A stretch of DNA of 64,000 bases from an uncultured Oscillibacter sp. (GTDB taxonomy: Bacteria; Bacillota; Clostridia; Oscillospirales; Oscillospiraceae): positions 186,001 to 250,000 of the forward strand of contig CANAWG010000002.1 of the NCBI GenBank assembly GCA_947365245.1, read 5' to 3'. Below the pieces are notes generated by a model. That model made no database searches. It was given only the letters and a program-made list of their open reading frames with translations, and was not told where the DNA came from. Positions 53,694-64,000 of this stretch are shown here, piece after piece. Within the stretch, counting starts at the first letter, position 1, and every line of letters begins with the position of its first letter. The position numbers were made by a program, and so were the translations under genes.

Positions 53694-55076
53694 TTACTTG
53701 CTCAGCTGCTCGTCAATGGCCTTGGCGGCGGTCTTGCCGGCGCCCATGGCCAGGATGACCGTGGCCGCGCCGGTGACGGCGTCGCCGCCGGCGTATACGC
53801 TGTCCCTGGAGGTCAGGCCGTCCTCGTTGACCACGATGCCGCCTTTCTTGTTGATCTCCAGGCCCTTGGTGGTGGACTTGATCAGGGGGTTGGGGCTGGT
53901 GCCCAGGGCCATGATGACGCAGTCCACGTCGATGTCGAACTCGCTGCCGGCCTTCTCGATGGGCCGCCGCCGGCCGGAGGCGTCGGGCTCGCCCAGCTCC
54001 ATCTCGATACAGCGGATCTTGCTCACATCGTCGTTCTCGTCGGCGAAGATCTCCACCGGGTTGCAGAGGGTTTTGAAGATGACGCCCTCCTCCTCGGCGT
54101 GCTCCACCTCCTCTTTCCGGGCGGGCAGCTCCTCCATGCCCCGGCGGTAGACGATGTACACCTCGGCGCCCAGGCGCTTGGCGCAGCGGGCGGCGTCCAT
54201 GGCCACGTTGCCGCCGCCGACAACCGCCACTTTCCTCGGGTGCTGGATGGGGGTGTCGGAGTCGGGGAGGTACGCCTTCATCAGGTTGATGCGGGTCAAA
54301 AACTCATTGGCGGAGTACACGCCCCGGTAGTTGACGCCGGGGATGTCCATGAACATGGGCAGGCCCGCGCCGGAGCCGATGAACACGGCCTCGAAGCCCT
54401 GCTCGGTCATCAGCTCGTCGATGGAGATGGTGCGCCCGACAACGGTGTCCGTGGCGATGGTGACGCCCAGGGCCTTCAGGCCGTCCACCTCTTTCTGGAC
54501 GATGGACTTGGGCAGACGGAACTCGGGGATGCCGTAGACCAGCACGCCGCCGGCCAGGTGCAGCGCCTCAAACACGGTGACCTCGTACCCCTTGCGGGCC
54601 AGGTCGCCGGCGCAGGTGAGGCCCGCGGGGCCGGAGCCCACCACCGCCACACGGTGGCCGTTGGAGGCGGGCTTCTCCGGAGCCGCCTTGGCGTGCTGGT
54701 TGTGCCAGTCGGCCACGAACCGCTCCAGGCGGCCGATGCCCACGGGGTCGCCCTTCTTGCCCCGGACGCAGTACTTCTCGCACTGGCTCTCCTGGGGGCA
54801 CACCCGGCCGCACACGGCGGGCAGGGCGGAGGTGGCCGCGATGATCTGATAGGCGGCCTCAAAGTCGCCCTTGGCCACCTCGGCGATGAACTCCGGGATA
54901 TGTACCATGACCGGGCAGCCGGTCATGCAGGGCTTGTTCTTGCAGTTCAGGCAGCGCTGGGCCTCGTCCAGGGCCTGGGCCTCGGTGTACCCCAGGGCCA
55001 CCTCCTCAAAGTTCTTGTTGCGGACGTTGGGGTCCTGGGAGGGCATGGGGTTTTTCTGTAAAGACATATTGGCCAT
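53694..55076 (-). CDS. gltA: NADPH-dependent glutamate synthase small-subunit-like / NfnB subunit
   Basis: EAQRCLNCKNKPCMTGCPVMVHIPEFI; GSGPAGLTCAGDLARKGYEVTVFEALHLAGGVLVYGIPEFRLPK. Confidence 0.93.
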   Translation of the reverse strand: MANMSLQKNPMPSQDPNVRNKNFEEVALGYTEAQALDEAQRCLNCKNKPCMTGCPVMVHIPEFIAEVAKGDFEAAYQIIAATSALPAVCGRVCPQESQCEKYCVRGKKGDPVGIGRLERFVADWHNQHAKAAPEKPASNGHRVAVVGSGPAGLTCAGDLARKGYEVTVFEALHLAGGVLVYGIPEFRLPKSIVQKEVDGLKALGVTIATDTVVGRTISIDELMTEQGFEAVFIGSGAGLPMFMDIPGVNYRGVYSANEFLTRINLMKAYLPDSDTPIQHPRKVAVVGGGNVAMDAARCAKRLGAEVYIVYRRGMEELPARKEEVEHAEEEGVIFKTLCNPVEIFADENDDVSKIRCIEMELGEPDASGRRRPIEKAGSEFDIDVDCVIMALGTSPNPLIKSTTKGLEINKKGGIVVNEDGLTSRDSVYAGGDAVTGAATVILAMGAGKTAAKAIDEQLSK

Positions 55077-55078
55077 GA

Positions 55079-55921
55079 TTACTGGGCCTCCTTCTTGAAC
55101 AGGTTGCAGGTCTCCTCGTACTTGTGCTTCTCAAAGGGCACATACATCTGATTGCGCTTCACGGCCAGATCCCAGTCCACCTTGTGGCCGTCGAAGTCCG
55201 GGCCGTCCACGCAGGCGAACTTCATCTCGCCGCCCACGCTCAGCCGGCAGCCGCCGCACATGCCGGTGCCGTCGATCATGATGGGGCTCATGGACACGGT
55301 GGTGGGCACGCCGTAAGGCTCCGTGGTCTTGCAGACGAATTTCATCATAATCATGGGGCCGATGGCGAAGATCTCATCGTACCGCTCCCCGGCGTCCAGC
55401 AGCTCCTTCAGCGCGTCGGTGACCAGGCCCTTGCGGCCGTAGCTGCCGTCGTCGGTGCAGATAATCAGCTTGTCGCTGGACTTCTTAAAGTCCTCCTCCA
55501 GAATCACCAGGTCCTGGTTTTTGAAGCCCACCACGGCGTGGACCTCGGCCCCGTCGTCGTGGAACTTCTTCAGCACGGGGTAGGCGATGGCGCAGCCCAC
55601 GCCGCCGCCGACGACGCAGACCTTCTTCTTCCCGGCGGTCTCGGTGGGCTTGCCCAGGGGGCCGACGAAATCCTGGAGGCAGTCGCCCTGCTTCAGGTGG
55701 CTCAGCTTCTCCGTGGTGGCGCCCGCCGTCTGGACGATGATGGTGACGGTGCCCTTGTCCGGGTCGTAGGCGTTGATGGTGATGGGGATGCGCTCGCCGT
55801 GCTCATCCACCCGCAGGATGATGAACTGTCCCGGCTGGGCCTTTTTGGCGATCAGCGGCGCTTTGATCTCGTACAGCGTCACGGTGGGCCGCAGGGCCTC
55901 TTTTCTCACGATCTCATACAT
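55079..55921 (-). CDS. Ferredoxin-NADP+ reductase subunit alpha (NfnA-like)
   Basis: PGQFIILRVDEHGERIPITI; CVVGGGVGCAIAYPVLKKF; DGTGMCGGCRLSVGGEMKFACVDGPDFDGHKVDWD. Confidence 0.92.
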   Translation of the reverse strand: MYEIVRKEALRPTVTLYEIKAPLIAKKAQPGQFIILRVDEHGERIPITINAYDPDKGTVTIIVQTAGATTEKLSHLKQGDCLQDFVGPLGKPTETAGKKKVCVVGGGVGCAIAYPVLKKFHDDGAEVHAVVGFKNQDLVILEEDFKKSSDKLIICTDDGSYGRKGLVTDALKELLDAGERYDEIFAIGPMIMMKFVCKTTEPYGVPTTVSMSPIMIDGTGMCGGCRLSVGGEMKFACVDGPDFDGHKVDWDLAVKRNQMYVPFEKHKYEETCNLFKKEAQ

Positions 55922-56111
55922 GTCGGTTCCTTCTTTCCACATTTTCAGTTCTGCGCGGACTGGTACTCAATAGGAGGTTATACACAGCTTCTATTCTACA
56001 CGAACCGAGGCGGGCCGTCAATGCTTTCTCCTGCCACCAACGGAAATTAAAACATTTTGCCGATCATATAGCAAAATGATATGAGGAGGCGCAGGCGCGG
56101 GGGCGCACCGG

Positions 56112-56771
56112 TCAAAGCAGCGTAAAGCGCCGCCCCTCGGAGCGGACCACGCCCTCCTCCCGCAGGCGCTTGAGCTCCCGCATCATGGCGCTGCGGTCCG
56201 TGGCGATATAGTCCGCCAGGACGCTGAGGGAGAAAGGCAGGGTGAAGCTGTCCCCGCCGGCCCGCCCCGCCAGCTGGCGGAAGTAGCAAAGGAGCTTTTC
56301 CCGGATGGAGCGGCGGGAGAGCACGTCGATGCGCTCCGACAGGGCCTGAGCCTTGTCCGCCATCAGCCGCAGCATGTTCTGCACCAGGGTGCTGTGGTAG
56401 GCGCAGGCCCGCTCGCACCGCCGCAGGATGTGGGGATAGTCGATGAACAGCACCTCGCAGGGAGTGCGGCACACCACCTCCAGGCTGTCCCCCGCCGGTC
56501 CGGCGAAAGCCAGATCCCGGCCGAACACGCCGCCGGGGCCCAGCTCCTCCAGCACGGTGGCGATGCCCTCCTCGTCGATGCGGATCAGCGCCGCGGTTCC
56601 CCGCTCGATGACCCCCACGTCGTCCCGCCGGGCGTCCGTGAAGTCGTAGATCAATTCGTCCGCCTGAAACGTCCGCCCCACCGCCTGAAAACAGGGCAGC
56701 AGCCGCTGGTACTCCTCATAGGTGATGTCCTGAAACAAAGGACTCTTTTCCAATTCCCGGGGAGACAGCAT
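56112..56771 (-). CDS. Crp/Fnr family transcriptional regulator
   Basis: cNMP-binding-like domain (ELGPGGVFGRDLAFAG) and C-terminal HTH (LSVLADYIATDRSAMMRELKRLREEGVVRSEGRRFTLL). Confidence 0.88.
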   Translation of the reverse strand: MLSPRELEKSPLFQDITYEEYQRLLPCFQAVGRTFQADELIYDFTDARRDDVGVIERGTAALIRIDEEGIATVLEELGPGGVFGRDLAFAGPAGDSLEVVCRTPCEVLFIDYPHILRRCERACAYHSTLVQNMLRLMADKAQALSERIDVLSRRSIREKLLCYFRQLAGRAGGDSFTLPFSLSVLADYIATDRSAMMRELKRLREEGVVRSEGRRFTLL

Positions 56772-56995
56772 ATCATCACTCCTCCTTGTTGCATATACGA
56801 CATCTCCATCATACCAGCATTGGCGGCAAATGTAAAGGGCAACCTCAGCCTGCCGTTTTGTGAAAATTAAGGCAAATTTCACAATTTGTTCATCAACACC
56901 GTCAAAGCCTCTTGTATACTATAACCAGCAAGATCCCATAACCTGCCATCCGCCCCAGGCGGGACCGCCCGCCGCCAGCGAGAAACGAGGCTACT

Positions 56996-57448
56996 ATGAA
57001 CATCGCTTATTTTCTGCTCCCCAAGAGCCGCACGGCGTTCCTGTATGACGACTACACGGTCCGTCAGGGACTGGAGAAAATGCGGTACCACGGATACGCG
57101 GCCATTCCGGTGATCTCCCGCAGCGGAAAGTACGTCGGCACCGTCAGCGAGGGGGACTTCCTGTGGTGTCTGCTGTCCGAGGAGGGCGGACGCCGCGCCA
57201 CCCGCAGTCTGAAGGATCTGGAAAAGCTCCGCGTCCGGGACATCCTGCGTGAGGAGACGGCCCCTCCGGTGGGCATCACCGTCAGCATGGAGGAGCTGCT
57301 CACCAGCGCCATGAACCAGAACTTTGTCCCCGTGGTGGACGATCTGGAGAACTTCATCGGCATCATCACCCGAAAGGACATCATCCGCTATTTCGCCGAG
57401 GGGAAAACGACGGCGGAAGCCTCCCAGCGGATGCGGAAGATTGTATAA
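56996..57448 (+). CDS. CBS-domain-pair protein
   Basis: YHGYAAIPVISRSGKYVGTVSEGDFLW ... AMNQNFVPVVDDLENFIGIITRKDIIRYF. Confidence 0.9.
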   Translation: MNIAYFLLPKSRTAFLYDDYTVRQGLEKMRYHGYAAIPVISRSGKYVGTVSEGDFLWCLLSEEGGRRATRSLKDLEKLRVRDILREETAPPVGITVSMEELLTSAMNQNFVPVVDDLENFIGIITRKDIIRYFAEGKTTAEASQRMRKIV

Positions 57449-57494
57449 AAGAGCCGTGAGACCGGCGGGCAGTGCCCGCCGGTCTTTTGTGAGC

Positions 57495-59270
57495 TCAGAC
57501 TTGCGCGTCGATCTTCTCTTTCAGCTCGTTGAGGTAGACCCACCGCTCCGTCCGCTCCTCCAGGGCGGCCTCCAGTTCCGCCTGCCGCCCCTGGAGCTCC
57601 TGGAGCCTCACGTAGTCGCTGCCGCAGCGCTCCTGGGCCGCCCGGCACTCCGCGACCTGCGCCTCCAGCGCCTCCAGCTCACCGTCGATGGTCTCAAACT
57701 CCTGCTGTTCCCTGTAGGTGAACTTCAGCTTCCGCTCCCGGGGGCGCTCCGCCGCCGGGCGGGGCTTTTCCGCCGCCGCGGGGGCGGGGGCCGCCTCCCG
57801 GCGCTTCGCCGCCCAGTCGGACCAGTTGCCGGTGAACCGCAGGACCTCTCCGCTTCGCACCTCGAAAATGGACTCCGCCAGCTTGTCCAGAAAGAAGCGG
57901 TCGTGGGACACCGCCAGAATGGGGCCGGGGAAGGACTGGAGGTAGTCCTCCAGGATGGACAGGGTGGTCACGTCCAGGTCGTTGGTGGGCTCGTCCAGCA
58001 GCAGCACGTTGGGGGCCGCCATCAACACCGACAGCAGGTACAGCCGCCGCCGCTCCCCGCCGGAGAGCCGCCCGATGGGCACGGACTGGAGATCCCCGGG
58101 GAAGAGAAACCGCTCCATCATCTGATTGGCGGAGATGGTCCCCTCGCAGGTCTCCACCTCGTCGGCGATGGAGTGGATGAAGTCGTACACCCGCTGATCC
58201 AGGTCCAGCTCCCGGCCCTCCTGGGAGAAGTGGCCGATTTTCACCGTGGCCCCCATCTCCACCGACCCGGCGTCCGGCTGGAGCTCCCCGGCGATCAGGC
58301 GCAGCAGCGTGGATTTCCCCGCGCCGTTGCGGCCCACGATGCCGATGCGGTCCCCCCGCAGCAGATTGTAGGAGAAGCCGCCGATGACCGTGCGGCCGCC
58401 GTAGGTTTTGGTGACGTCCTTCAGCTCGATGAGCTTCTTTCCCAGACGGCTGGAGGCCGCCGCCATCCGCACCGCCTCGTCCGCCTCCGGCGCCTCCTGA
58501 CTCAGCAGGTTCTCATAGCGCTGGACGCGCTCTTTGGACTTGGTGGAGCGGGCCCTGCACCCCCGCAGGATCCACTCCCGTTCCACACGGAGGATGGACT
58601 GGCGCTTGCGCTCGCTGCTCTCCGCCATGGCAAAGCGCTCCTCCCGCAGCTCCAGGTATTTGGAGTAGTTGGCCTCGTAATGGTAGAGCTTGCCCCGGCT
58701 CAGCTCGGTGATGTGGTTCGCCACCCGCTCCAGGAAGTAGCGGTCATGGGTCACCATCACAAGGCCGCCCCGGAACCTCCGCAGCCACTCCTCCAGCCAG
58801 GCGACCATCTCGCTGTCCAGGTGGTTGGTGGGCTCGTCCAGCACCAGCACGTCCGCCGGGTGGATCAGCGCCGCCGCCAGGGCGACCCGCTTCCGCTGCC
58901 CGCCGGAGAGGCTGCCCACTTTCCGGCCGTAGTCCGGCAGGCCCAGCCGATTCAGCATGGACTTGGCCTCGTACTCGTTCAGCGCCCGGAACTCCGGCGG
59001 GAAGTGGAGGAACACCTGCTCCAGGACCGTGGCGCTGTCCTCCATCACCGGGTTCTGGGCGAGGACGCTGACCTGGACGTTGGGATTCCGGGCCACGGCG
59101 CCGGCGTCCGGCTCCAGCGCACCGGCCAGCACCTTTAAAAAGGTGGACTTGCCGGTGCCGTTGATGCCGATGATCCCGGTCTTGTCCCCCTCGTTCAGAT
59201 AGAAATTCACGTCCTCCAGCAGCTGGCGGCTGCCGAAGTTGATGGAGAGATGTTCCGCGGATAAGAGCAT
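57495..59270 (-). CDS. ABC-F family ATP-binding protein
   Basis: Two ATPase cassettes: [31 protein letters not shown] and [31 protein letters not shown]. Confidence 0.95.
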   Translation of the reverse strand: MLLSAEHLSINFGSRQLLEDVNFYLNEGDKTGIIGINGTGKSTFLKVLAGALEPDAGAVARNPNVQVSVLAQNPVMEDSATVLEQVFLHFPPEFRALNEYEAKSMLNRLGLPDYGRKVGSLSGGQRKRVALAAALIHPADVLVLDEPTNHLDSEMVAWLEEWLRRFRGGLVMVTHDRYFLERVANHITELSRGKLYHYEANYSKYLELREERFAMAESSERKRQSILRVEREWILRGCRARSTKSKERVQRYENLLSQEAPEADEAVRMAAASSRLGKKLIELKDVTKTYGGRTVIGGFSYNLLRGDRIGIVGRNGAGKSTLLRLIAGELQPDAGSVEMGATVKIGHFSQEGRELDLDQRVYDFIHSIADEVETCEGTISANQMMERFLFPGDLQSVPIGRLSGGERRRLYLLSVLMAAPNVLLLDEPTNDLDVTTLSILEDYLQSFPGPILAVSHDRFFLDKLAESIFEVRSGEVLRFTGNWSDWAAKRREAAPAPAAAEKPRPAAERPRERKLKFTYREQQEFETIDGELEALEAQVAECRAAQERCGSDYVRLQELQGRQAELEAALEERTERWVYLNELKEKIDAQV

Positions 59271-59494
59271 GTGGGGACCTCCTGAATGTTTCAAAAATCG
59301 GGGACGCGGCGCTGCCCGCGCGCACCCTTTCACAGTGTCCCCCACAGTATAGCACACGTCCCGCCTCTCCGGCAAGGCGGGAAATCCGGCCGCGCCGGAA
59401 AATTGACGCTTTCCCCGGTTTTAGCAGTTGCGTATTCCAAACAAAACTGGTATACTAATATATCTACCGTATTTGTGTATTTAGGAGCCTGGCT

Positions 59495-61489
59495 ATGAAT
59501 AATAAAAAACTCTCCCGCCTGCTGGAGCCCAACTTAAAGCTGTACTTCCTCTGCATGGTGCTGTTTTGTCTGCTGGCATTGGCGGTGAATCCCCTGCTGG
59601 CCGCGGCGGAGGCCTGCGTCACCGCGGCGCTGTACGCCTACTTCTCCCAGGTGAACAAGAAGCGCCGCCAGGGGATTCTGCAGTACATCGACTCTGTCAC
59701 CGGCAGCGTGGACACCGCCAGCAAATCCACCCTGATCCACTCCCCCCTGCCCATCATGGTCTTCCGGCCGGACACCGGGGAGGTCATCTGGAGCAACGAG
59801 GATTTCCTCCAGCTGGCCGGGGTGCGGGAGCACCTCTTTGAGATGCGGGTGGAGGACGCGGTGCCGGACTGCCCTGTCCAGTGGCTGCTGGAGGGGAAGC
59901 AGGAGTGCCCGGAGCGGGTGGTGATGAACGGCCGGCGCTTCCGGGTCTACGGCAGTCTGGTGCGGGCCAGGAGCCGGACCGGAGAGCAGAATCTGGTGGC
60001 CACCACCTACTGGGTGGACGTCACCGAGGCCGACGCCCTGCGGGAGGCCTACGCCGCCACCCGCCCCGTGCTGGCCCTTTTGACGGTGGACAACTACGAG
60101 GATCTGATGAAGACCTGTGCCGACACCCAGCGCAGCGGCATCCTGGCCCAGATCGACGAAAAATTGGACCAGTGGGCCGCCGGCAGCGACGGCGTGCTTT
60201 TAAAGACCGAGCGGGACCGCTACCTCTTCCTCTTTGAGGAACGGCACTACGAGCACTTCCTGGAGGAGAAGTTCTCCGTGCTGGACGCGATCCGGGACAT
60301 CAAGCTGTCCGAGGGCGTCCACCCCACGCTGTCCATCGGCATCGGAAAGGACGGCGCCACGCTGGCGGAGCTTTTGAAAAACGCCAACCTCTCCCTGGAG
60401 ATGGCCCTGAGCCGGGGCGGCGACCAGGCGGTGGTCCGGGGCAAGGTGGACTTCGCTTTCTACGGCGGCCGGGCCAAGGCCACGGAGAAGCGCACCAAGG
60501 TCAAGTCCCGGGTCATGGCCAACGCCCTCAGCGAGCTGATGGCCGACGCGGGCCAGATCTACGTCATGGGCCACAGCTACGCCGACATGGACGCCCTAGG
60601 CGCGGCGGTGGGCATCTGCTGCGCCGCCCGGAAGCGGGGCAAAAGGGCCCAGATCGTCATGGACGTGGAGCGCAACGCCGCGGAGGCGCTGCTGTCGCGG
60701 GTCCGGTCCATGCCGGAGTACGCCGACGCGTTCATCTCCGGCGGCGAGGCCTTTTTGAAGATGCAGCCGGGGGCCCTTTTGGTGGTGGTGGACACCAACC
60801 GCCCGGAGCTGGTGGACAGCCCCCAGGTGCTGGACGCCTGCAACCGCGTGGCGGTCATCGACCACCACCGCCGGGCCGCCACCTACATCGAAAGCGCCGC
60901 GTTCAGCTTCCACGAGCCCTATGCCTCCTCCGCCTCGGAGCTGGTGACGGAGCTTTTGCAGTACCTCATCGAGCCCGCCGACCTCATGCGGGGGGAGGCG
61001 GAGGCCCTGCTTGCCGGCATCGTGCTGGACACCAAGCACTTCACCCTCCGCACCGGGGGCCGGACCTTTGAGGCGGCGGCGTTCCTCCGCCGGGCCGGGG
61101 CCGACACGGCGGATGTGCAGCGGCTGTTCCAGAACGATCTCAGCGACATGGTCTCCCGGTACGACATCGTCCGCCGGGCGGAGCTGTACCGGGGGGACAT
61201 CGCCGTCTCCGTGGTGCCCCAGGAGGGGGTGGACCGGGTGGCGGCGGCCCAGGCGGCCGACGAGCTCTTGACCCTCAAGGGCGTGAAGGCGTCTTTCGTG
61301 CTCTACCGCAACGGGGACAACGTGCTGATGTCCGCCCGCTCCCTGGGGGAGGTCAACGTCCAGGTGATCCTGGAGGCCCTGGGCGGCGGCGGCAACTCCA
61401 CCACCGCCGGCGGCAGCGTGGAAAACGGCGACCCGGAGGAGGTGCGCTCGAAGCTGCTGGCGGCCATCGACGCCTATTTTGAGAAATAG
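59495..61489 (+). CDS. gdpP: c-di-AMP phosphodiesterase GdpP (degenerate GGDEF + DHH/DHHA1)
   Basis: Two N-terminal TM helices; IYVMGHSYADMDALGAAVGI; VAVIDHHRRA; GGGGNSTTAGGSV. Confidence 0.95.
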   Translation: MNNKKLSRLLEPNLKLYFLCMVLFCLLALAVNPLLAAAEACVTAALYAYFSQVNKKRRQGILQYIDSVTGSVDTASKSTLIHSPLPIMVFRPDTGEVIWSNEDFLQLAGVREHLFEMRVEDAVPDCPVQWLLEGKQECPERVVMNGRRFRVYGSLVRARSRTGEQNLVATTYWVDVTEADALREAYAATRPVLALLTVDNYEDLMKTCADTQRSGILAQIDEKLDQWAAGSDGVLLKTERDRYLFLFEERHYEHFLEEKFSVLDAIRDIKLSEGVHPTLSIGIGKDGATLAELLKNANLSLEMALSRGGDQAVVRGKVDFAFYGGRAKATEKRTKVKSRVMANALSELMADAGQIYVMGHSYADMDALGAAVGICCAARKRGKRAQIVMDVERNAAEALLSRVRSMPEYADAFISGGEAFLKMQPGALLVVVDTNRPELVDSPQVLDACNRVAVIDHHRRAATYIESAAFSFHEPYASSASELVTELLQYLIEPADLMRGEAEALLAGIVLDTKHFTLRTGGRTFEAAAFLRRAGADTADVQRLFQNDLSDMVSRYDIVRRAELYRGDIAVSVVPQEGVDRVAAAQAADELLTLKGVKASFVLYRNGDNVLMSARSLGEVNVQVILEALGGGGNSTTAGGSVENGDPEEVRSKLLAAIDAYFEK

Positions 61490-61501
61490 ACGGGGGCAGC
61501 C

Positions 61502-61780
61502 ATGAGACGGTTTTTACCCATTTTTTGTACCTTTTTCCTCTGCCTCGTCCCCTGCCTGGGTGTGATGGGGATCGCCTCCTGGCTGCTGACGTGGTACCCG
61601 GAGTTCGCGCCGGCCTGCGTCTTTGCCGCAGTCCCGCTTGTGACGGCGGGACTGCTCTCCGCCCTGCTGGTCCAGCGGGACAGGATGGAGGCCCTGGAGG
61701 GGCGGGTCCATACTCTGGAAAAACAGATTTCCTCTTTTGAAAACAGGGAAGATTCAAGTGATAAGGAGAAGAACCGATGA
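61502..61780 (+). CDS. Small membrane protein with C-terminal coiled coil
   Basis: Two hydrophobic segments then [27 protein letters not shown] overlap with rplI. Confidence 0.65.
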   Translation: MRRFLPIFCTFFLCLVPCLGVMGIASWLLTWYPEFAPACVFAAVPLVTAGLLSALLVQRDRMEALEGRVHTLEKQISSFENREDSSDKEKNR

Positions 61781-62226
61781 AAGTGATTTTACAGCAGGAT
61801 GTAAAGGGCCAGGGAAAGAAGGGCCAGATGGTGGAGGTCTCCGAGGGCTACGCCCGGAACTTCCTCCTGCCCCGGAAGATGGCCATCCCCGCCACGGCGG
61901 ACGCCATCAACACCATGAACCTCAAGGAGAAGGCGAAAAAGGCCGAGGAGGCCCGGCTGAAGGCCGAGGCGGAGACCATCGCCGAGAAGCTCAAGGAGTG
62001 CCAGGTGAAGCTCACCGCCAAGGCGGGCGCGGGCGGCAAGCTCTTCGGCGCCGTTACCACCAAGGAGATCTCCGAGGGCCTCCAGAAGCAGTACGCCATC
62101 GACGTGCCCAAGCAGAAATTGGTGCTGGACGAGCCCATCAAGTCCTTTGGCAGCTATCAGGTGAAGGCCAAGCTGGGCTTCGAGGTCACGGGCACGGTGT
62201 ACGTGTCCGTATTCGAGGAGAAGTAA
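61777..62226 (+). CDS. rplI: 50S ribosomal protein L9
   Basis: [40 protein letters not shown]. Confidence 0.97.
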   Translation: MKVILQQDVKGQGKKGQMVEVSEGYARNFLLPRKMAIPATADAINTMNLKEKAKKAEEARLKAEAETIAEKLKECQVKLTAKAGAGGKLFGAVTTKEISEGLQKQYAIDVPKQKLVLDEPIKSFGSYQVKAKLGFEVTGTVYVSVFEEK

Positions 62227-62280
62227 TTCCAGGGGGAACATCCGGAATTTTCCCCGATCTCCAATTCCCGATGCGAAAGG

Positions 62281-63648
62281 GTGGTGTTTTTCTTGGCAAA
62301 CGAGGACCTGCTTCTCCGTCAGATGCCCCACAGCCTGGAGAGCGAACAGGCGGTGCTGGGCTCCATGCTCATCGACGCCGACTGCGTCAAGGACGTGATG
62401 GACAAGCTCCGGCCCGCCGACTTCTATCTGCGGCAGAACCGGGAGATCTTTGAGACCATCTGCTCCATGTTCGCCTACGCCCGGCCCATCGACGGCATCA
62501 CCGTCTGCGAGGAGATGCGAAAGAGCGGCACTTACGACGACCAGACTACCCGCTCGTATCTGGCACAGCTGATGGAGATCACCCCCACCAGCGCCAACGT
62601 GATGGAGTACGCCGCCATCGTCCGGGACAAGGCCCTGCTGCGGGGCGTGGCCCAGGCGGCGGCGGAGATCACCGCCCTGGTGCAGGAGGGCGTGGGAGAG
62701 GCCGCCGACATTCTGGAGGCGGCGGAGCAGAAGGTCTACGCCATCCGCCGGGGCCAGTCCGCTCAGGACATGGTGCCGCTGCGCCAGGTGCTGCCGGAGG
62801 TGCTGGACCGCCTCAGCGAGATGGGGGAGAGCGAAAACCACCTGCCGGGGCTCTCCACCGGCCTCTCCGCCATCGACCAGAAGATCACCGGGCTCAACAA
62901 ATCCGACCTGATTTTGCTGGCCGCCCGGCCCGGTATGGGCAAGACCTCCCTGGCGCTGAACGTGGCGCTGAACGTGGCCAAGGGCACGGAGAAGACCGTG
63001 GCCATCTTCTCCCTGGAGATGTCCCGGGAGCAGCTGGCCGCCCGGCTTTTGAGCTCCGAGGCCCTGGTGGAGAACAACCGGCTGAAGACCGGCTACCTCC
63101 GGGAGACGGACTGGGAGAAGATCGCCGGGGCCGCCACCATCTTAAATAAAGTGGACATCCGCATCGACGACAACCCCATGCTGTCCGTGGCGGACATGAA
63201 CGCCAAGTGCCGCCGGCTGGACAACCTGGGGCTGGTGGTCATCGACTACCTGCAGCTGATGACCTCCGCCGGGGGCCAGACCCGGGGCGGCGAGAACCGC
63301 CAGCAGGTGGTCAGCGATATGTCCCGGATGCTGAAGATTATGGCCAAGGAGCTGAACGTGCCTGTCATCTGCCTCAGCCAGCTCTCCCGCGCCAACGAGA
63401 AACGGGACGACAAGCGCCCCATGCTCTCGGATCTGCGGGAGTCCGGCGCCATCGAGCAGGACGCGGACATCGTGCTCTTCTTGTACCGGGACGACTACTA
63501 CAACGAGGACTCTGAAAAACACAACATCGCCGAGTGCATCGTGGCCAAGAACCGCCACGGCGAGACCGGCAAGGTGGAGCTGCGGTGGATGCCCGAGTAC
63601 ACCCAGTTCTCCACCCTGGACAAGCGCTATGACGACGAGGAGGACTGA
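62281..63648 (+). CDS. dnaB: Replicative DNA helicase DnaB
   Basis: PHSLESEQAVLGSMLID; LAARPGMGKTSLALNVALN; LGLVVIDYLQLM; LSQLSRANEKRDDKRPMLSDLRESGAIEQDADIV; start codon GTG/TTG uncertain. Confidence 0.97.
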   Translation: MVFFLANEDLLLRQMPHSLESEQAVLGSMLIDADCVKDVMDKLRPADFYLRQNREIFETICSMFAYARPIDGITVCEEMRKSGTYDDQTTRSYLAQLMEITPTSANVMEYAAIVRDKALLRGVAQAAAEITALVQEGVGEAADILEAAEQKVYAIRRGQSAQDMVPLRQVLPEVLDRLSEMGESENHLPGLSTGLSAIDQKITGLNKSDLILLAARPGMGKTSLALNVALNVAKGTEKTVAIFSLEMSREQLAARLLSSEALVENNRLKTGYLRETDWEKIAGAATILNKVDIRIDDNPMLSVADMNAKCRRLDNLGLVVIDYLQLMTSAGGQTRGGENRQQVVSDMSRMLKIMAKELNVPVICLSQLSRANEKRDDKRPMLSDLRESGAIEQDADIVLFLYRDDYYNEDSEKHNIAECIVAKNRHGETGKVELRWMPEYTQFSTLDKRYDDEED

Positions 63649-64000
63649 GACGCCGGAGGCCCGCCGCCGGGCGGCGCTGCCCCCGGCGGGGACGCGGGTG
63701 CTGTGCGCCGTCTCCGGCGGGCTGGACTCCATGTGCCTTCTCCACATGCTGGATGACTGGCGCCGGGAGGGGGGCGGCGGGGTGATCGCCGCCCACTTCA
63801 ACCACTGTCTCCGGGGGGCGGCGGCGGACCGGGACGAGGAGTTTGTCCGGGAGATCTGCCGCCGGTGGAACATCCCCCTGACCGTGGGCCGGGGAGACGT
63901 GGGGGCTTTCGCGGCCCGGGAGGGCCAGACCGTGGAGGAGGCCGCCCGCACCCTGCGCTACGCCTTTTTGCGTCAGGCGGCGGAGGCGGAGGGCTGCGAT
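63629..64000 (+). CDS. tilS: tRNA(Ile)-lysidine synthase, N-terminal part (3' truncated by window; absent from supplied ORF track)
   Basis: Translation from ATG 63629: MTTRRTETPEARRRAALPPAGTRVLCAVSGGLDSMCLLHMLDDWRREGGGGVIAAHFNHCLRGAAADRDEEFVREICRRWNIPLTVGRGDVGAFAAREGQTVEEAARTLRYAFLRQAAEAEGCD. Confidence 0.9.
   Translation, partial: MTTRRTETPEARRRAALPPAGTRVLCAVSGGLDSMCLLHMLDDWRREGGGGVIAAHFNHCLRGAAADRDEEFVREICRRWNIPLTVGRGDVGAFAAREGQTVEEAARTLRYAFLRQAAEAEGCD

Overview
Chromosomal window from a GC-rich Firmicute, probably a Clostridia/Oscillospiraceae-type bacterium (inferred from gene content and style). Most of it is housekeeping: ppdK (5' truncated), rluD/lspA, uvrC, ptsH, trmO, a fructose PTS/DeoR/fruK cluster, mgtE with an M-box riboswitch, rpsF-ssb-rpsR, a CadA-type metal efflux operon, rnj, prfB, guaA synthetase subunit, nfnAB, ABC-F, gdpP-rplI-dnaB and tilS (3' truncated), plus three tRNAs. 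The most notable accessory feature is a retron at about 38835-40001. It has a promoter, a structured msr-msd ncRNA bounded by a perfect 10-bp a1/a2 inverted repeat, and a retron-type RT with a YCDD active site and VTGL motif, but no recognisable adjacent effector. Other items worth checking: (i) a candidate type I toxin-antitoxin locus at 8065-8349 with two convergent 17-bp-spacer promoters and a shared bidirectional terminator; (ii) an HNH endonuclease plus fused C5/N6 dual methyltransferase R-M system with a third small ORF; (iii) four operator-like sites at exact 31-bp spacing upstream of an XRE-S24 repressor; (iv) a ~331-bp MITE-like element between the Gfo/Idh and DeoR genes; (v) a flagellin leader with a sigma-28 promoter and a CsrA-like GGA hairpin; (vi) a SmtB-type operator on the metal operon. 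All calls come from reading the sequence and supplied translations; no database search or folding program was run.
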